This document shows, piece by piece, positions 1 to 5,737 of a stretch of 8,703 bases of DNA. The DNA lies in assembly GCA_947303825.1 (NCBI GenBank), contig CAMYZK010000090.1, positions 1 through 8,703 of the forward strand. Direction: 5' to 3'. Each line of letters starts with the position of its first letter. Position 1 is the stretch's first letter. The stretch comes from an uncultured Prevotella sp. GTDB lineage: Bacteria; Bacteroidota; Bacteroidia; Bacteroidales; Bacteroidaceae. The notes below the pieces were generated by a model. That model worked only from the letters and a program-made list of their open reading frames with translations. It did no database searches and was not told the DNA's origin. Position numbers and translations under genes: made by a program.

Positions 1-76
1 CCCCCCCCCCCCCCCCCCCGGCCGGGGCGGGCGGGGGCGCTGGTTGGGATGGGGTAGGACGGAGTGAGAGGAGGGG
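1..76. other. Probable contig-end sequence artefact
   Basis: The first 19 bases are all C, followed by a tract made almost only of G and C up to about base 40 and a G-rich tract to about base 76. Read on the minus strand, the YgiQ-like protein matches its family well up to the motif NMMHAQRLIQ and then turns into Pro/Ala-rich and finally poly-Gly residues that do not belong in that family. This looks like homopolymer or low-quality read ends left on an assembled contig, not genomic sequence. It is an inference from composition and from loss of protein similarity. Confidence 0.7.
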
Positions 77-838
77 CTGGATGAGGCGCTGGGCGTGCAT
101 CATGTTTGACTGCTCCTCGATGTGTCGGAAGTTCTCTGCCTGTGCGCGTTTGTTGTGCAGGCATTCCTCGTGGCTGTGGAGTACAATGTCGTCAGGCCTT
201 ATTCCTCCCGGTATCTGGTTGTACTGTCGGATGAATACGGTCTGCGGGAGGTCGTTGATGTCGCCGATAGCTTCACCCTCGGCCAGCCGCCGGGCCAGTT
301 CGACAGTGGTTTTCTCGCCCATGCCGTAGGTGATGATGTTGGCAGGAGCATCGCACAGTATGCATGGCCTTAGCCGGTCTTGCCAGTAGTCGTAGTGTGT
401 CAGCCTTCGCAGCGATGCCTCTATTCCTCCGAGCACAATGGGCACGTCAGGGAAGAGCTCCCTAAGAATCCTGGAGTAGACGATGGTGGGATATTCCGGC
501 CTTTGGTCATGTCGCCCGTCTGGCGAATAAGCATCTTCTGAGCGCAGTCGTCTGGCAGCGGTATACTTGTTAACCATGGAGTCCATGCAGCCAGGCGAGA
601 TGCCGAAGAACAGCCTTGGCCGTCCCAGCTTCTTGAAGTCACGGTAGTCGCCGTGCCAGTCGGGCTGTGGCACAATGGCCACGCGATAGCCGTGTGCCTC
701 TAGCGTGCGCCCAATGACGGCCACGCCAAAGGAAGGGTGGTCTACGTAGGCGTCGCCCGAAAAGAGAATGACGTCGGCATAGTCCCATCCCCGGAGCTCC
801 AGCTCCTTCTTCGTGGTGGGTAGAAAATCGGTGAGCAA
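1..838 (-). CDS. YgiQ family radical SAM protein, N-terminal part (3' end cut by window)
   Basis: About 254 believable residues of a protein that is normally some 600 residues or more. The visible part is the YgiQ N-terminal domain: LTDFLPTTKKELELRGWDY near the start, then FSGDAYVDHPSFG (residues 26-38), GRPRLFFGISPGCMDSMVNKYTA (72-94, split here by position only), DGRHDQRPEYPTIVY (107-121) and VLGGIEASLRRLTHYDYW (135-152). The radical SAM CxxxCxxC cluster motif lies further on in this family and is outside the window. The biochemical function of YgiQ is not established. The reading frame has in-frame TAG and TGA stops at 842-847, so the only usable start is the TTG at 836-838; the first in-frame ATG falls far inside the conserved domain. 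The last 25 or so codons (bases 1-76) are probably artefact. It lies downstream of the 115-aa gene, separated by a repeat element. Confidence 0.85.
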   Translation of the reverse strand, partial: MLTDFLPTTKKELELRGWDYADVILFSGDAYVDHPSFGVAVIGRTLEAHGYRVAIVPQPDWHGDYRDFKKLGRPRLFFGISPGCMDSMVNKYTAARRLRSEDAYSPDGRHDQRPEYPTIVYSRILRELFPDVPIVLGGIEASLRRLTHYDYWQDRLRPCILCDAPANIITYGMGEKTTVELARRLAEGEAIGDINDLPQTVFIRQYNQIPGGIRPDDIVLHSHEECLHNKRAQAENFRHIEEQSNMMHAQRLIQPLLSLRPTPSQPAPPPAPAGGGGGG

Positions 839-845
839 CTCCTAT

Positions 846-915
846 CAGGGGCTTCACCCCTGCCTGTGGTCTGTAGCCCCGTCGGGGCAACATTTTAACT
901 TTTAACTTTTAACTC
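846..915 (-). repeat. Composite intergenic repeat, copy 1 (heptamers plus two hairpins)
   Basis: On the minus strand, three 7-base units GAGTTAA, AAGTTAA, AAGTTAA (915-895) are followed by two inverted repeats: GCCCCGTCGGGGC at 876-888 (5-6 bp stem) and CAGGGGCTTCACCCCTG at 846-862 (6-bp stem, 5-base loop). The plan of heptamer units next to two short hairpins is the same as in the copies near 5490 and 8421, although the hairpin sequences differ. It fills the whole gap between the 115-aa gene and ygiQ and ends only seven bases from the ygiQ start. There is no T-tract after either hairpin, so a terminator role is not supported. Confidence 0.7.
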
Positions 916-1261
916 AATTAAACGGTGTTCCCTGAAATGCCCTTTTCGTCATTCCGAGGTTGGCGTTGCCCCTGTTTTTCCACTCTACATATTTCATGAA
1001 GAGCTGTTGCAGTCCGAAGGCTTTCATGTTGGGGTTGTATATTACGTCGAGGCAAAGGTCAAGCAGCGCTTTGTCGCGTCCTTGTTCAGACTCAAGCAAT
1101 GCCCTGATGTTCAGCTTGAGTTTCTCCAACACTTCCTCGTCTACATATCCGTGACTGTCAATGAGGTCGCGCAGTAGTTGATACTTTTCCAGAGTTTCAA
1201 AGTGTTGTTCTGTTACTTCAATGCTTCTCGTTCCTGATGAGTTCGCTTGGATTTTAGCCAT
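914..1261 (-). CDS. Hypothetical protein, 115 aa, helical
   Basis: I do not recognise a family. The protein starts MAKIQANSSGTRSIEVTEQHF, has no signal peptide or membrane segment, and looks mostly helical and charged through residues 18-95, with a less structured basic, Gly/Asn-containing tail ending in GTPFN. It is probably cytoplasmic. It begins 12 bases after the stop of the 868-aa amidase-like gene and is almost certainly co-transcribed with it. Its stop codon TGA is formed by T plus the first two bases of the GAGTTAA repeat unit that follows, so the native C-terminus may have been set by the repeat. Coding is supported by the operon spacing, the clean ATG start and sensible amino-acid composition, not by homology. 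Confidence 0.75.
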   Translation of the reverse strand: MAKIQANSSGTRSIEVTEQHFETLEKYQLLRDLIDSHGYVDEEVLEKLKLNIRALLESEQGRDKALLDLCLDVIYNPNMKAFGLQQLFMKYVEWKNRGNANLGMTKRAFQGTPFN

Positions 1262-1273
1262 AATGATATAGTT

Positions 1274-3880
1274 TTAGTTTGGTATGAGATAATAAAGAAT
1301 TCCGTTCATTATAGATTTACGCATTTTAGCGTTGTCTATGCATTCAAATGGGAATCCCATGGTGAAGGCGTTATAGTCTTTTCCTCCGTATGCCACGGCA
1401 GCGCATGTGCCGTTTGCATAGACCATGGCGGGAAATGCGTCTTTGTCTTTTCCTTTTGATGTCGTGCTCACAGGCATCAGCACATCTGTCGAAGTGGCGG
1501 CATAGTGCTGCTCGTTCAGCTGATGGTAGAATGAGAGCTGGGTGTTCATTCCCTTCACCGTAGCGCCCGGCTCTCGGTACTGGCATGGCGAGTGCACCTT
1601 CATCACATCTGCCAGGAACTGCTTCTCTGCCTGTTCCTGCATGTCGGTACCAATGTATGCACCGCTTGTGAGCAGGCATCCCTTGTCGGCAACAAACTTT
1701 CTCAGCTGTTTCTGCATGGCGGGCTTCAGTGCCTTGTAGCTTACCATGCTGTGGCCGTCGTCTCGCTCCAGTCCGAGAACGAGGTCTATCACGGCATAGT
1801 GTTTCAACGGCACCTTCCCGTCTTCTACGGCCTGTGCCGATGCGCTTACAATGTTGAAACGCCCTGTTGCGGCCACGGCCTCAGCGTGAGTGCGCACTTG
1901 GGTGAAGTCGTTTCCTGCTATGAAGTGCCCTTGCAGCTCGCTGGTGCTGAAACCGAGGCCCGACGAGTCGACGACCCCTATTTTCTCTATGTCAAACACC
2001 ACCTGCCTTCCCAGCAGTCCTGCTGTCCTGCCATAGCTTACGCCCGGGTCTTCGTCCAGGTCGAACCCTTGTCCGCCATTTTTTATGGCAGGCGACGAGA
2101 GTCTGTGGAAGCCGTTTACTATCAAGGCATTATGCTTGGCTTTGGGAGTGTAGAATGCCGAGAGGACCTCTGTGGGGAAGCTCTGTCCACCGTTGTTGAC
2201 GGCTCTCAGCTGGAAGCTGTAGAGCACGTTTGGCTTCATCTTTACGTTGCACGATGTCCCCCGTACCAGTGTGCCGTTGTCAAAGCCTCCGTTGTCTTCT
2301 GCTATATACAGCACATACCCTGTAGGTGCTGATGTCTTCTCCTGCGCGTCGGTTACTGCATTCCAGCTTATTTTCACTTCTCCCGACTTGTCGGCAAACT
2401 CGCATCTGAACTTGTCGGGTGTGAGCGGCGTGACGACATATTTCTCGTTGTGGCGTTTTGCCAGATATTTCAGTATGGTCTTGTATATAGACCTTGCCAT
2501 CCAGAACCTGAAGTTCGGGTCTTGGCCGCACATCATGTCGCCGAAGTTCTGGTGTGACAGTGTCTCCAGGATAGCGCTGGGCATTATCGGCCTTCTGGTC
2601 TCAGAGTAGTTCTGGTCTACCAGCCTGCGCTGTTTCCATTTTCCAAATCTGAACTGCAGGTCGGTGGTGAGGTTGTTGAGCAGGTTTGATGCCAGTTCCT
2701 TTGATGCGCTGCGGCTTTCTCCCGATGCCAGCTGCGGGTCTCCGTAGCCTGTTGTGCAGATGCTCAGTGTGCCGTATATGCCCAGTCCCGACTCCGTGTG
2801 TCCGGCATCGCTGTGTACAGCCAGCGACAGCTCAAAGGGTACTTTCCTCCCCACAGAGTCAGGGGCGTAGCGTGAGCCTCCGGCTAGCAGGTTCACCATG
2901 CTCGACCGTGCCACCATGTCGTCGTTGTAGTCGTGGGTGCCTTTAGAGAAGCTGTATACGTTGTATGGCATTCCTGCCCATTGTGCATAGTATCGCGATC
3001 CCTCCAGGCATCGTGGCAGCCCACTGGTCTTCCCTCCTCTTGCAATGTTGCCCATACCGCCGCCAAACCTTACTGCATCGGTAGTGACCATACCCTTTTG
3101 ATTGCTGACGTTGGTTATCGTCACCCTGTTGGCTGGCGAAGAGCCCTCGTCGAAGTCGAAAGTGCCCAGATACACCCATGTCGAACCTCCCATCTGCTGG
3201 TTGACGTGGAACACGGTAGGCTGTCCCTTATGCCAAACGGTGTACTGCGCATCGTCAATGCTTGACGGCACGGTCTGATAGCTCACATATACTGCATAGC
3301 GTCCTGCTTCGGGAATGTTTGGCTGATAGCTCACCTCGCTTTCCTTCGACTGGTTCTTAGTGGCTTCGGCCATCCGTGCCGTTCCTGCCTCAAAGGGGTT
3401 CTCGCCGTCTTTATAGCTTCCGGTGTGCATGGCAAATCCTTTGGCAGGTGCCGGCTGCCAGGGATAGCGTGAACAAGTCTCGGTGTACATGCATCCTGGT
3501 ACCGGTTTCTTGGTGTCGTTGTCTACAATCACCTCATACCGCTGCCAGTCTCTTTCGCGTGGAGTGAACACCACGGCTCCTGCATCTTCGAGCATGGGTA
3601 TGAGGTATGGCACAACGATGGTCTGTGTAAACAGGTCTTCGGTAGTGCAGAAGAGTGCCGGTCGCTGCCATTGCCACCTGCCCCTGTTCTTCTCGTAGTA
3701 TCGTCCGTGACTGGCCCACAGTGCCACATGGCTGTCTTTCAGTCCTCGTTCGGCAGAGTAGGGTAGTGATGCATTCCTCACCCAGGCCTTCTGTGCTGTT
3801 GCCGTGAGCGAAGTCATCAGGCAGGCCAGCAGTGCCAGGGTTGTGTTCTTCATCCGTATAGCCAGGTTGTGTCTTCCCAT
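1274..3880 (-). CDS. Exported Amidase_3-like protein with golvesin-like insert, Fn3 and C-terminal GATase-like domain
   Basis: 868 residues. Likely domain order: signal peptide (to about residue 30, ending in TATAQ); first half of a zinc amidase (about 50-125); golvesin-like beta-sandwich insert (about 165-275, ending DAVRFGGGMG); second amidase half (about 285-475); Fn3 domain (about 484-580); C-terminal Rossmann-like, GATase/ThuA-like domain (about 584-868, with HYAVIDLVLGLERDDG and LLTSGAYIGTDM). The Amidase_3 zinc ligands and catalytic Glu appear conserved as H58 (WASHGRYY), E81 (TTEDLFTQ), H356 (LAVHSDAG) and E439 (AILETLSHQNFGD). The probable role is peptidoglycan or cell-wall peptide hydrolysis in the periplasm; the substrate is inferred. 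Relatives are often labelled 'xanthan lyase' or 'golvesin C-terminal-like'. Met10 (start 3853) is an equally plausible start and gives a more usual signal peptide; Met1 sits only 3 bases after the acyltransferase stop. Confidence 0.88.
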   Translation of the reverse strand: MGRHNLAIRMKNTTLALLACLMTSLTATAQKAWVRNASLPYSAERGLKDSHVALWASHGRYYEKNRGRWQWQRPALFCTTEDLFTQTIVVPYLIPMLEDAGAVVFTPRERDWQRYEVIVDNDTKKPVPGCMYTETCSRYPWQPAPAKGFAMHTGSYKDGENPFEAGTARMAEATKNQSKESEVSYQPNIPEAGRYAVYVSYQTVPSSIDDAQYTVWHKGQPTVFHVNQQMGGSTWVYLGTFDFDEGSSPANRVTITNVSNQKGMVTTDAVRFGGGMGNIARGGKTSGLPRCLEGSRYYAQWAGMPYNVYSFSKGTHDYNDDMVARSSMVNLLAGGSRYAPDSVGRKVPFELSLAVHSDAGHTESGLGIYGTLSICTTGYGDPQLASGESRSASKELASNLLNNLTTDLQFRFGKWKQRRLVDQNYSETRRPIMPSAILETLSHQNFGDMMCGQDPNFRFWMARSIYKTILKYLAKRHNEKYVVTPLTPDKFRCEFADKSGEVKISWNAVTDAQEKTSAPTGYVLYIAEDNGGFDNGTLVRGTSCNVKMKPNVLYSFQLRAVNNGGQSFPTEVLSAFYTPKAKHNALIVNGFHRLSSPAIKNGGQGFDLDEDPGVSYGRTAGLLGRQVVFDIEKIGVVDSSGLGFSTSELQGHFIAGNDFTQVRTHAEAVAATGRFNIVSASAQAVEDGKVPLKHYAVIDLVLGLERDDGHSMVSYKALKPAMQKQLRKFVADKGCLLTSGAYIGTDMQEQAEKQFLADVMKVHSPCQYREPGATVKGMNTQLSFYHQLNEQHYAATSTDVLMPVSTTSKGKDKDAFPAMVYANGTCAAVAYGGKDYNAFTMGFPFECIDNAKMRKSIMNGILYYLIPN

Positions 3881-3883
3881 TTC

Positions 3884-4459
3884 TTATGTTGTGTTCTTCT
3901 TTCCTTTGTCCTGGCCGGTAGTGAAGTTTTCAGGTTTTTTGCCCTTGAACTTCTTGTAGTACAGCTTTATCTGTGTCATGTCGGCATCAAGGTCGCCGCT
4001 GGGCACAATGGTCTTGCTGCACTCTATCAGCTTTTTTTCATAGTCCACTCCGTATAGCAGGATAGGTATGCCTGCCTTCTGGGCTATGAAGTAGAATCCC
4101 TTCTTCCACTCTTCCACCCTCGACCTGGTGCCTTCAGGTGTTATGCATAGTCTGAAGCTCTCTGCCTGCCTCACCGCCTGTGCCAGCGAGTCGGTCAGGC
4201 TGGTGCGCTTGTCTCTGTATACAGGTATTCCTCCCAGCTTTCTGAACAGGCATCCCAGCGGCCAGAAGAACCACTCTTTTTTCATAAGGAAGTTGCTCTT
4301 TAGTCCGTGGGCGCTGTTGTATAGCTGTCCAATGATGAAGTCCCAGTTGCTGGTGTGCGGGGCCAGGCAGATAATACATTTGCTGGGATGGTCTTCGGTA
4401 ATGTTTGAAGTCCACCCCATTCGTTTGTAGAGTAACCAGTTACAGAATCGTTTCCACAT
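3884..4459 (-). CDS. PlsC-like 1-acyl-glycerol-3-phosphate acyltransferase family protein
   Basis: 191 residues, short for the family and of the compact Bacteroidales type. Family motifs are all visible: the catalytic HX4D as H35-TSNW-D40 (APHTSNWDF), motif II around GGIPVYR (76-82), and motif III TPEGTRSR (107-114) with the EGTR phosphate-binding core. A hydrophobic, membrane-associating stretch lies at KEWFFWPLGCLF (61-72). The family transfers acyl groups from acyl-ACP or acyl-CoA onto lysophosphatidate or related acceptors at the inner face of the cytoplasmic membrane. The exact acceptor cannot be read from sequence, so I give no gene symbol. The C-terminal tail is rich in Lys, Thr and Gly (GKKPENFTTGQDKGKKNTT). 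It starts 13 bases after the 89-aa gene and ends 3 bases before the possible start of the amidase gene, consistent with one operon. Confidence 0.88.
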   Translation of the reverse strand: MWKRFCNWLLYKRMGWTSNITEDHPSKCIICLAPHTSNWDFIIGQLYNSAHGLKSNFLMKKEWFFWPLGCLFRKLGGIPVYRDKRTSLTDSLAQAVRQAESFRLCITPEGTRSRVEEWKKGFYFIAQKAGIPILLYGVDYEKKLIECSKTIVPSGDLDADMTQIKLYYKKFKGKKPENFTTGQDKGKKNTT

Positions 4460-4472
4460 AGTCTCCGTTCTG

Positions 4473-4742
4473 TCATAGGTTGTCTATCTGGTCGGCTACT
4501 TCGCTTACCTCTGCGGCAAATTTCTCTCGCAGGTCTTTGAAGTAGTCTTTGGCCTTCATCCCGGGTTCGGGATGAGAGACACGCCTAATGTAGTTGCTCT
4601 GCATCTTTATTATAGATGAGAGCAGCGCATCCGTATTGCTGAGGTGCTTCTCTGTCCCATAGAGTGAGGCCGCTATGCACTCAGCAAATAGTTCTTCGCT
4701 GATGCCGTTGATGGCACCTTTTATCGACCTTTTGTTTGCCAT
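4473..4742 (-). CDS. Conserved Bacteroidales small protein of unknown function, 89 aa
   Basis: First gene of the leftward operon. It begins MANKRSIKGAINGISEELFAE and carries YIRRVSHPEPGMKAKDYF (51-68) before a helical C-terminus ending VADQIDNL. I recall proteins of this length with the same MANKR start and the VSHPEPGM segment across Bacteroidales, but no assigned function. It is soluble, without signal peptide or membrane segment, and probably all-helical. The ATG lies about 20-30 bases from the expected transcription start of the promoter at 4770-4801. The next gene follows after 13 bases. No functional inference beyond linkage to the acyltransferase and amidase is justified. Confidence 0.85.
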   Translation of the reverse strand: MANKRSIKGAINGISEELFAECIAASLYGTEKHLSNTDALLSSIIKMQSNYIRRVSHPEPGMKAKDYFKDLREKFAAEVSEVADQIDNL

Positions 4743-4750
4743 ATCTCAAA

Positions 4751-4766
4751 GAGAATTAGAATTCTC
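4751..4766. promoter_or_regulatory. Perfect palindrome at the leftward promoter, possible operator
   Basis: GAGAATTAGAATTCTC has two perfect 7-bp arms (4751-4757 and 4760-4766) around AG. It sits just downstream of the -7 box of the leftward promoter, where the transcription start should be, and ends 8 bases from the start codon of the 89-aa gene. It could be a repressor site or a short 5' hairpin near the ribosome site. The function is inferred from position only. Confidence 0.4.
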
Positions 4767-4769
4767 GTA

Positions 4770-4801
4770 CAAAGATATACAAAAAATACGTAACGGCCAA
4801 G
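4770..4801 (-). promoter_or_regulatory. Bacteroidetes primary-sigma promoter for the leftward operon
   Basis: On the minus strand, TATCTTTG (4777-4770) matches the Bacteroidetes -7 consensus TAnnTTTG exactly. CTTG (4801-4798) serves as a -33 element with a 20-base spacer, close to the consensus TTTG. The predicted start of transcription is near 4763, giving a leader of about 20 bases before the 89-aa gene. No other promoter of this quality is seen within the operon. Confidence 0.65.
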
Positions 4802-4867
4802 CTTTTTTGGAAAAAAAAGTGGGGTTGTTGGTAAATTAGTGTGTAGAATCATTCCGTTTGTCTTGTC

Positions 4868-4900
4868 TGTCATTTTGTCTGCTGCTTATGTCATTTTGGC
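4868..4900 (+). promoter_or_regulatory. Tandem upstream repeats, possible enhancer-binding sites for hsp20
   Basis: The 10-mer TGTCATTTTG occurs at 4868-4877 and again at 4889-4898 in the same orientation, 21 bases apart, which is two turns of the helix. Both lie upstream of the sigma-54 type promoter at 4914-4930, roughly 40 to 75 bases before the expected start. That is a plausible place for a bacterial enhancer-binding activator, although such sites are often further upstream. Binding is inferred. Confidence 0.45.
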
Positions 4901-4913
4901 GCAGATGGGGGTG

Positions 4914-4930
4914 TTGGCATCGTTGTTGCA
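4914..4930 (+). promoter_or_regulatory. Sigma-54 (-24/-12) promoter of hsp20
   Basis: TTGGCATCGTTGTTGCA matches the sigma-54 consensus TGGCAC-N5-TTGCA with the correct phase: the GG of the -24 element (4916-4917) and the GC of the -12 element (4928-4929) are 10 bases apart. The only departure in the core is T in place of the C that usually follows TGGCA. Transcription would start near 4941, leaving an A-rich leader of about 80 bases. I see no convincing TAnnTTTG promoter for hsp20 in this interval. Confidence 0.6.
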
Positions 4931-5005
4931 TTATGCTAGGTGAACGCCCAACAGAGACAAGCGCTCAGAGAACATAAAATGAACAACAAATAAAAAAACA
5001 AAATT

Positions 5006-5012
5006 AGGAGGA
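5006..5012 (+). promoter_or_regulatory. Strong Shine-Dalgarno of hsp20
   Basis: AGGAGGA lies 7 bases before the ATG at 5020, an ideal ribosome site. Most genes in Bacteroidetes, including the others in this window, lack such a motif and rely on A/T-rich leaders. It suggests high-level translation and supports the first ATG of the MM start. Confidence 0.75.
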
Positions 5013-5019
5013 CAAAACT

Positions 5020-5445
5020 ATGATGCCGATTATGAGAACAAACAACTGGATTCCTGCAGTGTTCAACGATCTTTTCAACACTGAGTTCATGCCGAAGGCT
5101 AGTGCCACGGCTCCTGCCATCAACGTCAAGGAGACCGACAAGGCCTACACCGTAGAGCTGGCAGCTCCCGGAATGAAGAAGGAGGACTTCAACGTGCACA
5201 TCAACGACGAGGGCAACCTGATGATAAAGATGGAGAAGCACGATGAGAAGAAGGAGGAAGACAAGAGCGCCCGCTATCTGCGCCGCGAGTTCTCTTACGC
5301 AAAGTTTGAGCAGACCCTTATCCTGCCCGACGATGTGGAGAAAGACCAGATAAAGGCCCGCGTAGAGCACGGCGTGCTGACGGTGGAGCTGCCCAAGCAC
5401 GAGGAGCAGAAAGTTAAGGTGAGCCGCCAGATTGAGATTGGCTGA
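5020..5445 (+). CDS. hsp20: Small heat-shock protein, Hsp20/alpha-crystallin family
   Basis: 141 residues, normal for the family. It is an ATP-independent cytoplasmic holdase that binds unfolding proteins and keeps them refoldable. The N-terminal arm includes NNWIPAVFNDLFN (8-20). The alpha-crystallin domain runs from about residue 33 (PAINVKETDKAYTVELAAPG) to about 126, with the signature A-x4-G-V-L as A113 to L120 (ARVEHGVLTVELPK). The C-terminal IxI motif that plugs neighbouring subunits is I138-E139-I140. The start is set by the AGGAGGA ribosome site 7 bases upstream; a second ATG follows at once. It stands alone: divergent from the leftward operon, with a sigma-54 type promoter upstream and a strong terminator 2 bases after its stop. 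Stress control by sigma-54 is inferred from the promoter. Confidence 0.96.
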   Translation: MMPIMRTNNWIPAVFNDLFNTEFMPKASATAPAINVKETDKAYTVELAAPGMKKEDFNVHINDEGNLMIKMEKHDEKKEEDKSARYLRREFSYAKFEQTLILPDDVEKDQIKARVEHGVLTVELPKHEEQKVKVSRQIEIG

Positions 5446-5446
5446 T

Positions 5447-5489
5447 AAAAAAATCCCCCGAAGAGCAACACTCTTCGGGGGATTTTTTT
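5447..5489. terminator. Intrinsic terminator after hsp20, bidirectional
   Basis: A perfect 19-bp inverted repeat (5447-5465 and 5471-5489) closes on a CAACA loop. The core is CCCCCGAAGAG paired with CTCTTCGGGGG, flanked by seven A on one side and seven T on the other. It begins one base after the hsp20 TGA. The A/T flanks would let it work in both directions. The composite repeat starts on the very next base. Confidence 0.95.
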
Positions 5490-5572
5490 GAGTTAAGAGT
5501 TCTTCGCAAGCGAAGCGGCAGAGCCGAGCGGAGAGTTAAGAGTTCTTTAACTCCTTTAACTCCCTTAACTCC
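5490..5572 (+). repeat. Composite intergenic repeat, copy 2 (heptamers, two hairpins, tandem tail)
   Basis: It begins with GAGTTAAGAGTT (5490-5501), followed by hairpin CTTCG-CAAG-CGAAG (5502-5515) and hairpin CGGC-AGA-GCCG (5516-5526), then GAGTTAAGAGTT again (5533-5544). The tail is three 9-base units, TTTAACTCC twice and CTTAACTCC once (5546-5572), which can pair back with the preceding GAGTTAA. The first 55 bases align closely with the repeat at 8421-8657 once the MITE there is removed. It is non-coding and lies between hsp20 and pfp. Confidence 0.85.
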
Positions 5573-5737
5573 TAAACAAAAGTCTCTCAACTCACAACTC
5601 CAAATAACAGATGTTTTGCGATATGTATATTGCATGTTTGCGTCTTGCAAAGGTCTGTTGAAAGGAAAAACGGAAAAAGTGTGTGGGCAACATAAAAAAA
5701 TAAACTCGTAAGATGGCCGAATGTCAATAAAAAGCAG
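5573..5737. other. Intergenic stretch before pfp, nothing further recognised
   Basis: Together with the terminator and repeat just before it, this forms the 343-base gap between hsp20 and pfp. The 165 bases here are A/T-rich, hold no credible open reading frame and no strong inverted repeat. Only the pfp promoter at the right edge can be supported. Confidence 0.6.

Noticed and set aside
639..893. 84-codon minus-strand frame starting MLPRRGYRPQ
   Set aside because: It is the translation of the composite repeat running into the wrong frame of ygiQ. It could be taken for the ygiQ start but is out of frame with the conserved domain.
1592..2332. 246-codon open frame on the plus strand
   Set aside because: It lies inside the amidase-like gene on the opposite strand, shows no family features and has many Cys and His residues typical of a shadow frame.
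3794..3853. Lipoprotein signal (Cys20 after LLA) in the amidase-like protein
   Set aside because: The -2 position is Leu, the hydrophobic stretch before Cys20 is too short when counted from Met10, and a better signal peptidase I site follows at TATAQ.
4979..4993. Four-codon frame ATG AAC AAC AAA TAA in the hsp20 leader
   Set aside because: It has no ribosome site of its own and no codon bias suggesting attenuation. Chance is the simplest explanation.
4941..5019. RNA thermometer in the hsp20 leader
   Set aside because: The leader is A-rich and I find no stretch able to pair with AGGAGGA, neither a fourU tract nor a ROSE-like hairpin.
4936..5400. 154-codon minus-strand frame with hydrophobic C-terminus
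   Set aside because: It is antisense to hsp20, which has a ribosome site, terminator and all family motifs. The apparent hydrophobicity comes from the reverse complement of Lys/Glu-rich codons.
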